Below, in pieces: positions 10,690 to 20,966 of a stretch of DNA of 64,000 bases. Location of the stretch: contig NC_087063.1 of NCBI RefSeq assembly GCF_963678635.1, positions 1,218,287-1,282,286 on the forward strand. The letters run 5' to 3'. The DNA comes from Symsagittifera roscoffensis. Taxonomy: Eukaryota > Xenacoelomorpha > Acoela > Convolutidae. The position numbers and the translations under genes were made by a program. The notes below the pieces were generated by a model. It made no database searches. It was not told the DNA's origin and saw only the letters and a program-made list of their open reading frames with translations. Within the stretch, counting starts at the first letter, position 1, and the number at the start of each line of letters is the position of its first letter.

Positions 10690-13586
10690 GCAAGAGGCCA
10701 AGAGACCGCTGATGACATTTGACTAGACTGTGAACTAACCTCGCATTAATGTCGTCAAATAAATCATCCCGATCAAAATTATTAGTTTTTAAATATCAAA
10801 AATAAAAATCGCCTGTTAAAGCTCCGCATTCTTTTGTGGAAGAAGGTTTAGCTGCGAGTGAAAATCATTCTCTGGGTGTCGTGAATAAGTTGTCGCTTGG
10901 TCTCTGCAGTTGCTTCTGCATCTATAGCAAAAAAAAGTGTGGTATCCAAATTTTCAAAAATGTTGCTCATGCTAATATTGCCCTATAAGTTCTTAGTGGA
11001 GAACGTTCTGCCGCAGTAGCAATAACTTGACTGGAACAGTGTGGAACAGCAGGCTGAAACGTTATAAGTGATGAACTGACTGCTTCTAAGTTTCTTCTCA
11101 TCAGGCCACAAATAATTTTCCAGCGATTTCCTTGTATGGTTTGGTTAGATATGTTTTGGTTATGGTTGTATGGATTGGAGTATGGTTGGTGGGGGGGGGG
11201 GGTTGGAAAAAATAGAGTATTATTTCACATTTGCAAAAATTAATTAATTTTCCTGGAATTTATGTTTACAAAAATCAATTATATTGTAATTTAAAATGGA
11301 TCATAATCAATTATAATAGACTATAATGGATTTGTGAATATTGTAATTAGTCGATTAAAATCCCCTAAAAATCCATTCCCATGGTTAGATGGGCCATGAA
11401 AATTGATTGTATGGGTTAAGTATAGGTTTTTTGCCGATACAATCAATTATCATTGATTATTTTCCATGAAACTCTAGTGCGGACTGTCTTTTATCTCGAA
11501 AAAGCTGGGCTGACAGAATAGTCAAATACTAATTTAGTTTGCTAATCAGTTACCGCGAAAGCAAGTGATTTTTTACATTTGATTTTTTTTTTCATTTTCA
11601 AGCGCATATAACCAATTATTTTTGATTTTTGTGGAGACTGACAATGGAAGCATAGAAAAACTAAGAAATAATTATTATCCATGAAATTTTGGGCAAGATG
11701 GCTCAATAAGGTAGCGTTAAAAATCATAAAAAAGCCAAGTTTACAATTGTCAAACTTTCACTCATATCTTTGTAAAAAGTATACAAGGCAAAATTTTTTT
11801 GTCAAATTTGAGCTCTCCGCATTAAAATAATTCAGACTAGATTTCAGTTTTAAAAATTCGTTTAATAATTAAGTTTGAACTTGAAATAGATAGCATTATT
11901 GAAAACAATTCTTGATAATTAACCAATTTTGACACTCTCACAAATGGCAACTTGACATAATGTGTTCTTTAAAAATATTCAAAATGTTAGAGGCGTGCTT
12001 GGTTTTTTCTTAATAAAATTACTGGGATATTGCTATTTTCACAGTAATTTCCTGATTACTTTGTCGAAGTGCAGGTATCTGTTATCAAAGATGCCACTAC
12101 GTGACTTGCACTTTAAAGGCTTTTGATTTCCTAAAAGGTCCTTTTTATGGTAACAAAAAAATATATTTCTCAAGAATTAAAACAAATTCAACATTTATTT
12201 ATACAAAATAAATTTTTATTTAACCCCGAGAGGACAGCAAACGGGCCCGGTATGGTCTCAAAACCCATGTTAGCATAATGATAAGTTTTTTATCACCAAA
12301 GTTTATAACACTTAAGCACATCATAAACAAAAACAAAAAAAACACAAAAGTTTGGATTTCAAAATATTTCTCTTATTTGAACCTTTCGTACAATTGGTTG
12401 ATTAGTGAATGAACCTCGATTGAGCAAAAAAAAAAATGGGGAAACAATGCGAAAGGAAAGTGTTTATTTAAATTCAATAATTTTGCTTTTGATCGGGGTA
12501 AAACTATCATTTTTTAGATTATCATCCCTCACTTTTTCTAAAGCCAGTTTCAGTGCCAATATTTATCTAAATTGGAGAATAGAGCTCGCGCCAAAAAAAG
12601 CTTCTTTTTGGTGTAAACCGTAAAAACTAGTCAAAAACGTGAATTTGCTCAATTTTTCAAAAACAGTTAGCTGCAACGCAGAATTTGACAAAATTGGAAC
12701 CTGATCTAAACTACATTTTTTAATTGGATAAATTGGATATTTTACCACTGTAAAATATTTAATATTAACCAATCATAATCCATCTAACTAACAACCCACT
12801 TATTGGTAAGTGCTGAAATTACTTGTAATTTCAGCACTAGAGAGATTTGAATTTAACTTAGAAATTAGTTGCCTCTCCAAGAGAACTTCAGCAGCCGCAA
12901 TAAACCAGTATACCCTAGATCTATTGAGCAGAGACTAGTTAAACACCCTGAGACTAGTAAGTATAAGAGTAAGATTAGGATCGGTATTAGACTAAGGAGT
13001 TGCACGAATCTATCCGGCCGAAAATAAGATAGCGTGACGAGCAGACGGTGTACCCTATCAGAAATTACTCTAAGAGTTAACCACATCGGTCCTAACTCAA
13101 AATGTTGTCTGAATTGTTTTGGAAGTTTTGGAAGAGCTCGTATAATTACTCTTACTTAATTTTCAAAAGTTTCTCTAAAATCCACTCCTCCCTTGATAAA
13201 CTCCCTCGATAAACTGTTATTTTAGTTTCTCCAAATAGAGATAAATATATGGAGAAACCTAGCAACTAATTAATTTTGATGCATAATACCTCGAAATTCG
13301 TTTTTTTTTTCAGCTAACTTTTTTTTTGGTAATGTCAACAACCCAGAGCCGCTCAAAAACGGTGAGATTAACGCTGGTTTTGTTAAAAAAACCTTTTGTT
13401 AAAAAACGTTTTGTTGAAAAAAAAATTTAAAAAACATTTTCTTTTTTAAAAAAAAAACGTCTCTGAGTTTGGCTGCAGATATACATTTGGTTCCACGGGC
13501 CCATTTGTTATAGAGTTTGCGCGTATGTTTTTGAGCAACCGTCATTTTAAATCAATCATAAAAATCTGGTTCTATCTGAATGTGTG
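10690..13586. repeat. Second copy of LRRC23 3'-flanking duplicon
   Basis: Aligns with about 2855-5750 at an offset of about 7835 bp with only scattered single-base and homopolymer differences. No gene is visible. It is cut off by the N run. Confidence 0.85.
10758..10763 (+). terminator. Polyadenylation signal AATAAA of LRRC23 copy 2
   Basis: Same sequence and spacing after the TAG stop (10683-10685) as in copy 1. Confidence 0.6.
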
Positions 13587-13786
13587 NNNNNNNNNNNNNN
13601 NNNNNNNNNNNNNNNNNNNNNNNNNNNNNNNNNNNNNNNNNNNNNNNNNNNNNNNNNNNNNNNNNNNNNNNNNNNNNNNNNNNNNNNNNNNNNNNNNNNN
13701 NNNNNNNNNNNNNNNNNNNNNNNNNNNNNNNNNNNNNNNNNNNNNNNNNNNNNNNNNNNNNNNNNNNNNNNNNNNNNNNNNNNNNN
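13587..13786. other. Assembly gap (200 N)
   Basis: A run of exactly 200 N, a typical placeholder. The sequence to its right does not continue the duplicon. Any reading frame across it is meaningless. Confidence 0.98.
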
Positions 13787-14494
13787 CTTCGCCGACATTT
13801 GATTATTTTAACGTTGTCATAATATAATTTAATTTTGGTCCAAAAAAAAGTGTGCTAGACACAAAGAAGATATGTTTCGAACGTGCTTGACCAAATTCGG
13901 GTATTTTGACTTTAAAGCAACATGAGGTATCCAAATTTAAGTTGTTTGCAATTTAAATGCTTCGTAGAGATAATCTATTTATGCGCTATTTATTCCATCT
14001 TGGAATACTGGTTTAAAAAATATGTTATTTGAAAGAAACTTTTCTTTTCGACTCTGAATGACAGCGGGACAATAGGTACTTTTCGACCGTGCTCAAGGTA
14101 TGTTTCGAGCGTGCTCGAAGTAAGCTGTGAAAAATGTAAGTTCAATATCGTAACTTCACTGAATTTAGACTGACTAACGGTTAGCAACAATAACTCAAAA
14201 CATAGACAGACTTAACTAAGATTGGCAGGTACTAATTAATTGTTAGCCGCACCAAACACATGGCTAAAACCAATGGCGCCAAACAAAATAATATATAGTT
14301 AAAGACTAGGAATAACATATATATGACATTCCCTCAACGATCATTTTGTAAACAAGCGTTTTAAAAATTATCCGAGGGATAAATGTTTGAGTTTTAGACC
14401 CGCAGTGGTCCACCCTCTCCCTGGGCATAAGTTTTAAGTTTAAATAGTTTTGCTTCATCTCCTTTCACTCCATCTTCCAAGTTTATCTTCCTGC
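13787..14494. other. No gene seen
   Basis: AT-rich sequence. A short stretch TTTTAACGTTGTCATAAT near 13806 recurs inside MITEs at about 6180 and 16900, suggesting a MITE fragment. Confidence 0.4.
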
Positions 14495-15650
14495 TTAAGT
14501 CGTGTCCCGCTCTCTGTCTTCCTCCCCTTTGGTCGTTCTCGTTTTGAATATGCTGTCTATCATAACCCCGCCGAATTTGGATACCGCCGTCCGCTTTCTG
14601 GTACTTTTCCTTGATCCCGTCCCATCTTGGTCTTCTGATTCCCGGCTACAATATGATACGAGACGTAGACGTAGACGTCGCCCTCGCTCTCCTTTCTTCT
14701 TGGCTTGTTTTCCCCGCTGTCCTTCGTTGCTCAAATTCGGGGCACTTCCCCCTTGTTCGGTATTCATGGTTTGGACTTCCGTGTCCACTCCCTTGGATGT
14801 TGGACCGCCGCTTCCTTCGGATGAGTGGGGTTTTTCCGCTACGCCCTCTGCATCTTTAAACACCTTTGGTGCATTCACTTCCACGCCCCGATCGGATGCA
14901 GCTGTTGTTTGCCCTGCGTATCGTGAAATCGTTATTGGCTCGTACTCCGAATCCGAGTCTGCCTCCTCCGCTGGTGATATTTCTCGCGTTCTATTCTCGG
15001 CTGTACTCCGTGTGCTTGTCCCCGCCGCCTGCTCGTTTAGTGCTCGTTTCAATTCCGCCCGACGTTTCAGCGCACTCATAGCTGGGGGTGGTAGTGTTAG
15101 TTTGCTCGCAATTTGCGGCGCGTTGGGTTTGAGGACTTTCTCAGCAACTCTACTTTTCCTAAGTACAGAGCCATTTGCTAAGGTTAGAGTATGCTTAGAT
15201 TCGCTAACTACTTTCTGATTTATGGGTCTATACCTTTTATTACTGTCCTTAAGTCGTTGGAACAAGAGCTCCGTCCGTTTGCTCGGCTGTTTGGACTTGC
15301 CCCCATGACCTGTTTCACGCCCACCATTGATGTTCCATCCGCCGCCGAAACTAGTTGCTCTTGTGCCAGTCGTCTAGGGTGGTTCATGTGTTCGACGTCA
15401 TACTCAACGTCAGACCGTTCCTCCCAACCAGTTGCCATAGGTTGGGGAATCTTCTGATTTCGTGGGTCAGTAGAATCTAAATAGGCAGATTTTTGTTTCA
15501 ACACTCAGTGCAAGGTTGGCTTTTTCGTGAGATTTCGAAGGACCGTATTTGCTGCCCTGCCGTGATGAGCTTCAAACGGCGATATTTTGAGAGTAGCATT
15601 CGGAGCAAATCTCAGAGCACTCAAGGCTCGTTAGACCGTGCTCCACCCAA
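14495..15650 (-). pseudogene. Ty3/gypsy integrase C-terminal end and polyprotein tail, degenerate
   Basis: Read on the minus strand from about 15630, the frame gives LRFAPNATLKISPFEAHHGR, the conserved segment after the integrase catalytic core in Ty3/gypsy elements. An in-frame TGA then precedes a tail from 15504 (WEERSDVEYDVEHMN). The frame changes at about 15240, and a basic, Ser/Lys/Arg-rich tail runs to a stop at 14495 (RKSTRKRTAVSKFGG near the end). No core domain, reverse transcriptase or LTR was found beside it. It belongs to a different lineage from the large element on the right. The tail alone could not be assigned; the integrase motif is what decides the call. Confidence 0.6.
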
Positions 15651-15765
15651 AAACCTGTCTCGACTATTCTTTTTCGCTCGAGCACCCGGGTACTTTTCAT
15701 TTTTTGTCTCATTTTTTGTCAAAACTGTACTGTGCATGTTAATTTTGTATTAAACCATTTTTTAG

Positions 15766-17586
15766 TTCTCAAAGTCGTCGTCGTTTCTCGTGACGTGCGT
15801 AACCATCAGTGCTCTTTTTGATGTGACCCAAACACGTTGCAACAAGTGGCACAAAGGTGCCGGCTGTCATACACTGGAGGAGTCTGAGGGAAACCTGGTT
15901 AACGGAACAGTTTCTTCCGACCTGACGAAGCGGGGCAGATCAGGACCCTTCCGGCCCTGTCGCAACACGGGCGACTGTGAATGGGAAGAGGGATGGGTGT
16001 GCTATAGAGGTCAGTTCTTTAACAACTCGGCTCTTAAATCTAGCTAGGCTCTTGTCAAGGTCAGCAAAATTCCACGAGTAAAATGTCGCAGGTTGGGGAA
16101 GAGGAAGGAAAAAGAGCGGGGCCAGCTACTTTTGCATTTTAGGGATGGAAAACTAGAAAGTAGCCTAATATGATAATAGGCTCCTTTTCAGTTTTCCCTC
16201 CATCGTAATTAATTAATATAAAATGGTTTTAAAAAACTTCTCATACGAGAAATTACACCCAAAAATTTTGTTACACTGTGTTGCTCCTTCTTTTGAAGGC
16301 GCACAATTTGGTGTCTGTATACTCTTGGGTTCCAGAGAGAAGTCTTCATATTTGTTCTAAAATGTAAAAAGATTCCACTTGCAAAATTTCTGTGAATTCC
16401 GCGTAAAAAATAACTAGATGTTCTAGATTCCGTAACTGTAAACGGAATGCGCGAATTCCACGCCCATTATTTTTTCAAAAATTTCGATTTTTCGCCAGTT
16501 TTTTATACCTTTTTCGACTTTTCTCTACAACAGTAAATTTGCAGGCTCTTTTTCCTTTTCCCCCCACCTGCAAATTTTCATATTTGAAGTTTCCGTTCAC
16601 TTTGCCCGATTGTCGTGAAAATTGGCATGCAGACTAATTAGGCCATAAGAAGCATATTTGGTCTTCATAATTAACCTTGTAAAACCACTCGGTAGACCAT
16701 AAAGTTCATGTTTGAGTGAGGTGGGGGGAAAAAGGAAAAAGAGCCAATTTGCAAAAAACAAAAACTTATGATTTTTTGACCGATTTTAAATTTTTTAAAT
16801 TTTCTCGTAAACTGTCCTCGACTTTTCTTGAAACCTATAAATTTGGGCTCTTTTCCAGTTTCCCCCCTCTCAAATTCAACTTTGAAAAGCTTCTTTAACG
16901 TTGTCATAATGCAATGAAATTTGGCGTAGTGAACAAATCGACAACTGTGAACAGATTTTTTCTTCATACTTTACTGCGTAACATCACGCATTTAGCCGTG
17001 ATAACACGTAAAACAAACATAAAACTCGGTATTTTGAAAGGTGGGGGGGAAACTGGAAAAGAGCCTAAATTTGCAACGTGAAAAAATTTTTCGGACAAGT
17101 TTTTTTTGATGTAATTGTTTGATAAAAGGGGGGCTGGAAAAGTTCAATAGATAGGTTAGATTCAAAAGTCATTGCAATAGTACAACGTTATGTTTTTGGA
17201 AAATATAAACTGCAATAAAGCGAGTCGGTATCAAGAAGTTAACGATTCTTACCACAATTGTTCCACGCAAATAGTATGAACAAGTTGTAATTTAAAGAGG
17301 TGCGAGCGAAATTGGAAAAAAAGTCGAAACATTGGTATATTTTCACTAGAAGGGCGAAGCAAATAGTGGGTAACTTTATGCGACAACAATTTATAATGAG
17401 CTCGAGCCGAGTTCTACTAACTTGGTTGCAGTAAAAGATGAGTGTTGGCCTTATACTCTGTGCAAACCCTGCTACGATACCGGCGGCTTCTTCGACAATG
17501 ACTCTTGTCCAAGACACTATGTCTGTAATTCTTACCGACAGTGTAATCTTGAAGGACAATACAAGTGGAATGGGTACAGGTTCTGA
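15766..17586 (+). CDS. Small cysteine-rich, probably secreted protein (two visible exons, 5' end unresolved)
   Basis: Exon 15766-16009 follows TTTTTTAG and ends with donor GTCAGT at 16010. Exon 17432-17586 follows GGTTGCAG and ends in TGA at 17584-17586. The phase matches (one base plus two). Together they encode about 133 residues with 12 cysteines: six in exon A (for example PCRNTGDCEWEEGWVC) and six in exon B (ECWPYTLCKPC, then SC, VC, QC), ending KWNGYRF. A hydrophobic stretch (SFLVTCVTISALF) near the start of exon A could be a signal-peptide core. No ATG precedes it in frame, so an upstream exon with the initiator is expected. I do not recognise the family. The even cysteine count suits a disulfide-rich extracellular protein. 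Its intron contains two MITEs. Confidence 0.5.
16544..16745. mobile_element. hAT-like MITE, intact, 202 bp
   Basis: Perfect-looking termini GGCTCTTTTTCCTTTTCC and the matching G-rich right end, flanked by the exact 8-bp duplication AATTTGCA (16536-16543 and 16746-16753). It is the reference copy for the intronic elements in LRRC23. Confidence 0.88.
16846..17065. mobile_element. hAT-like MITE, second subfamily, 220 bp
   Basis: Termini GGCTCTTTTCCAGTTTCCCC and the inverse at the right. Exact 8-bp duplication TAAATTTG (16838-16845 and 17066-17073). The body differs from the 16544 element; only the outer terminal repeat is shared. Confidence 0.87.
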
Positions 17587-17770
17587 TAGACACAAACTAT
17601 GTCACATGGACAAAACTATAGCCTTTGTGCTCAAGTTCCTTTCTTTTGATGCTTGCTGAAATCACTTCGCCAAAATCTTGCTAGCGAGACTTTTTTTAAA
17701 ATTATTTTAAAATGGACGCATTTAAACCAGTTATTTTATTTCATTTTCATCTAAAAATATTATTTTTATT

Positions 17771-17903
17771 GACTCTTTTCCACCCCCGCAAATTATTCTG
17801 AACATGGTACATTTTAACTGAATATCACGCATTGGGCCACACAACCCAGAAAACAATGAATAAACGAATTTTAAAGTATGAGCAACGAAAGTGGAAAAGA
17901 GTC
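17771..17903. mobile_element. Short MITE, third subfamily, 133 bp
   Basis: Termini GACTCTTTTCCAC and GTGGAAAAGAGTC. The flanks do not show a convincing target duplication. It contains ATATCACGCATT, echoing ACATCACGCATT inside the 16846 element. Confidence 0.55.
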
Positions 17904-18203
17904 TACTATTGTAATTAAATTTGTAATTGAAGGATTTAAATTTCATGTAAAACTAATGGAACTAAAATCAACCAAGGACACCAATTAACGGCTGAGTTAT
18001 ACCGATTCCACCGATAAGGATTCATATTTCTCTTTTTATAACAGGCTACGATGCTAGGCTAACGTTATCTCAAGCATGTTTAGAAAACGTCGTTTGGGAA
18101 TGCAACTGTTAACATTTTGATATTTAGCGAACAAATCAGCTCGTGTTTTATAAAAACAAAAAATGGAAAAACTTAAGTTAGCAAATTGTAACACGCATAT
18201 GTT

Positions 18204-18240
18204 GTGTGTGTTTGTGTGTGTGTGTGGGGGGGGGGGGGGT
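18204..18240. repeat. GT microsatellite followed by poly-G
   Basis: A (TG)n-like run interrupted once and followed by a run of about 14 G. Confidence 0.8.
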
Positions 18241-18495
18241 GCAGTTCGACTCAGCCTTGTTCTCCTCAAATATTGTTCAGCTATATACAAAACTGTTCGA
18301 ATTAGTCCCTTTAGGGTGTTGACTTCTTCAATTGTAAGAACAACAAGACTGCTCTCATCAAAGCAAAGCCCTGAATGTTCCGACTGCCTATTAAGGTCCT
18401 TCGAGCACAAATATTCTGTTACTTTCGTTAGGAAAGTCGCAAAAACAAGACCGTTCGTTACAACCCGGGCCGAGATCCGCGACTCATTTTGCGAC

Positions 18496-18742
18496 CGCAA
18501 TGGGCTGCTGAAATGGACTTTCTGCGATTGAAATTCCATCATCCCGCAAGGGGTCTGGGTCGCACAGAGTCGCAACATGGGTCGCTCAAATTCGCAAGAT
18601 GCAATGGGCTGCTGTCGCAATGGGCTGCTTGAAGTCGCAATGGGCTGCTGAAATGGACTTTCTGCGCTTGAAATTCCATCATCCCGCAATGGGTCTGGGT
18701 CGCACAGAGTCGCAACATGGGTCGCTCAAATTCGCAAGATGC
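18496..18742. repeat. Pair of 107-bp direct repeats rich in TCGCAA
   Basis: 18496-18602 recurs at 18636-18742 (period 140) with about two differences. Within and between the copies the short motif CGCAA, often as GTCGCAA or CGCAATGGGCTGCT, recurs many times, like a decaying minisatellite. It is less AT-rich than its surroundings. Confidence 0.8.
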
Positions 18743-19017
18743 GTCGCGCAAAGTCGCAACATGCACTGGACATCTGACTCCCTTTGGAAGTCGACGAAAC
18801 AGTGTTTGCTCACTCATAAAATGAAAAACTTGTGGTATTTTTATGTTTTTTTTCACCACCACACGCTAATTTAAACACCAAGTATTAGAATTTACGAATG
18901 GTAGAACGTATTAAAAAAAACCGATTTGTAGGTCTATTTTCATGTTAATGTGAGTCAATTTGCCTCGTACGATTTTACACAAACTGACCTAATTTGGCTA
19001 ATTTTACCCCAACTTTA

Positions 19018-19470
19018 GGGTCTTATGCACTAAACGGCCCAAAATCATTATTTCTACATCTCTTAACCTGAAATTGATGTGGTTGAATTTGATTGGCTAA
19101 TTAGCCAATCAAGTTCCTTCGACATTTTCTGCCATTTCAAATGGAAAATTCTTGCCATTTCAAGCAGATAAAATTATCAGCCGAAATGATGAAAAAATTT
19201 GAACTTTTGTTTTGTCAAGCCGTTTTATTAAGTTTTTCTTGTCTGGGCAAGGTTTCACAAGTACCTCAAAATTAATTTGATTATTTTACAAAGTTCCATC
19301 TTTTCGGGAAATTTCGGCTAATATTTTTATCTGCTGGAAAGGTTGATCGGAATGACTGACCGTCTAACTTGAATTTGATTGGCTAAAATTACCCAATCAA
19401 ATTCGAACGCATATTTTCCAGCTTACGATGCAGAAAATTTGATTTTGGGCCGTTTAGTGCATAAGAATCC
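19018..19470. mobile_element. MITE / foldback element, 453 bp, with 7-bp target duplication
   Basis: About 29-bp terminal inverted repeats (19018-19046 and 19441-19470; core TCTTATGCACTAAACGGCCC). Flanked by AACTTTA at 19011-19017 and 19471-19477; one more C could make it 8 bp. Inner segments also pair (CAGATAAAATTATCAGCCG near 19165 with its near-inverse near 19310), so much of the element can fold. It contains a 24-bp perfect palindrome at 19089-19112 and 12-bp inverted arms near 19370-19405. No coding capacity. Confidence 0.85.
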
Positions 19471-19477
19471 AACTTTA

Positions 19478-20966
19478 TTTAATGTCCAATGGCTTCGAAT
19501 AACGGCATGCATGATAGTTCTGCTATTGAAAAAATAGCTGAAAAATTTTCGGTGCGGTCGAGCGGTTACAGAATTTGACTGTCTCGGCTTTCTTTTTCTC
19601 CATCACATTTATGGACCACTTCCATGATGGAACTGGTACTTAACAGATTACAATTAACTGAACTAGTACTTAACTATTCCAGCAGATAACAATCGGAGTA
19701 AAGCTCTTAATGTTTAAATTGAAGAATCCGAAATTTTTCTCAAGAACTTTGTCGCGAGTCCTTAATCTCTCAATAGTTATCAGAGAGAAACAAAAAATTT
19801 TTGGCACAAAATGTTTGAAGGCAGTCAGACAAATTCAATTAGGTTACTATCTAGATCAGCACTTTCCCAATTTTTTCTTTTCAAAATAAAAACCATTTTT
19901 TCAAATTGTGTCCAAATCAATGATTTCACCAACTTGTCTGATCTAGAACACCAACAAGTAGTAGATGTTGGAGGTGAAGTGGGGTGGGTGCCTTGGACAC
20001 CCACATGATTGAGATAGGGATAGAATATTTATAAGGTATCAGTGTTTGATTGTTGGTAAGAGAATGGTTAAAAAAAAGACGTTTTTTTTGGTTTTTGTGC
20101 AAAAAATTCGGATTTTTTATCAAAAAAAAAATTGAAATTTTTTCAAAAACACTTCAAAATACGATAAGATTTGATATAATTTGACATATTAGCTCTTTTA
20201 TAAGATGATCTTACTCTATAAAACTGTACTCGATCTAGATGAAACTATGCTGCAAGGTAACTGAAACGCAGCTTAAACTTCCGAATACTGGTTGCTGTTG
20301 GTTATTTGTCTATATACTAAACCATCATCATACCACGGTTCTCGTGTTGTTGTGATTAAGTTCAAAAAATCTTCAGAGTGTCACTGGATTTGTTCATAAC
20401 AGCACGCTTGCACGCAAGTTTGTGCGCCGTTGCACCATAAGAGTTTCCACACTTTATTATAACTTTAATGACTTGATGAGCTGCTAAAGTTTTTATGAAC
20501 ACTTAGTTGCCGCGTAAACATCATTGGATGATGTTTTTCTGCTTGCAGGATGGCACCAGATTCGTCATTTATCCTATCGACTCCTTTCAATCACTAAGTT
20601 AGTTTCCTACTACGGCATGGGCTCAGATCATTCATTGATTTTTTTGGAAGATTATAAATAATCAGTAGGACACTCTTGGTGGTAAAAATATGTGAGCCAA
20701 ACCTTGGGGCTTCTTTGCTTGGATTTCCAGTGTACATTTTTTACATCCAGATTTACTATAATTTCGAATGTTAAGCAATCATTTTTGTGATTGTTCATGG
20801 ATAAGTTCACTACTACAACAAAAATTTCAGTTTAAGACTGAACAAAAAACAGGTTTTCAATCATTTGAACCAAGAAAAAGTTGTAAAACGTCTGACAAAA
20901 TTGATCTTGCTGATTGGATTTTGAGAAACTTAACAAGCATTTTGTTGGAATTCTTACGAAAACATC
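19478..20966. other. No gene seen
   Basis: AT-rich intergenic sequence with only short random reading frames. A tRNA-like A-box string near 19550 has no partner B box. Confidence 0.4.

Noticed and set aside
13525-13827. Reading frames across the N run
   Set aside because: They consist of unknown bases.
14502-15218. 238-codon plus-strand frame
   Set aside because: It lies opposite the integrase-tail remnant; the conserved motif is on the minus strand.
19547-19580. tRNA-like string GGTCGAGCGGTTA
   Set aside because: No B box, no cloverleaf and no CCA-end pairing in the following sequence; at best a chance or SINE-like A box.
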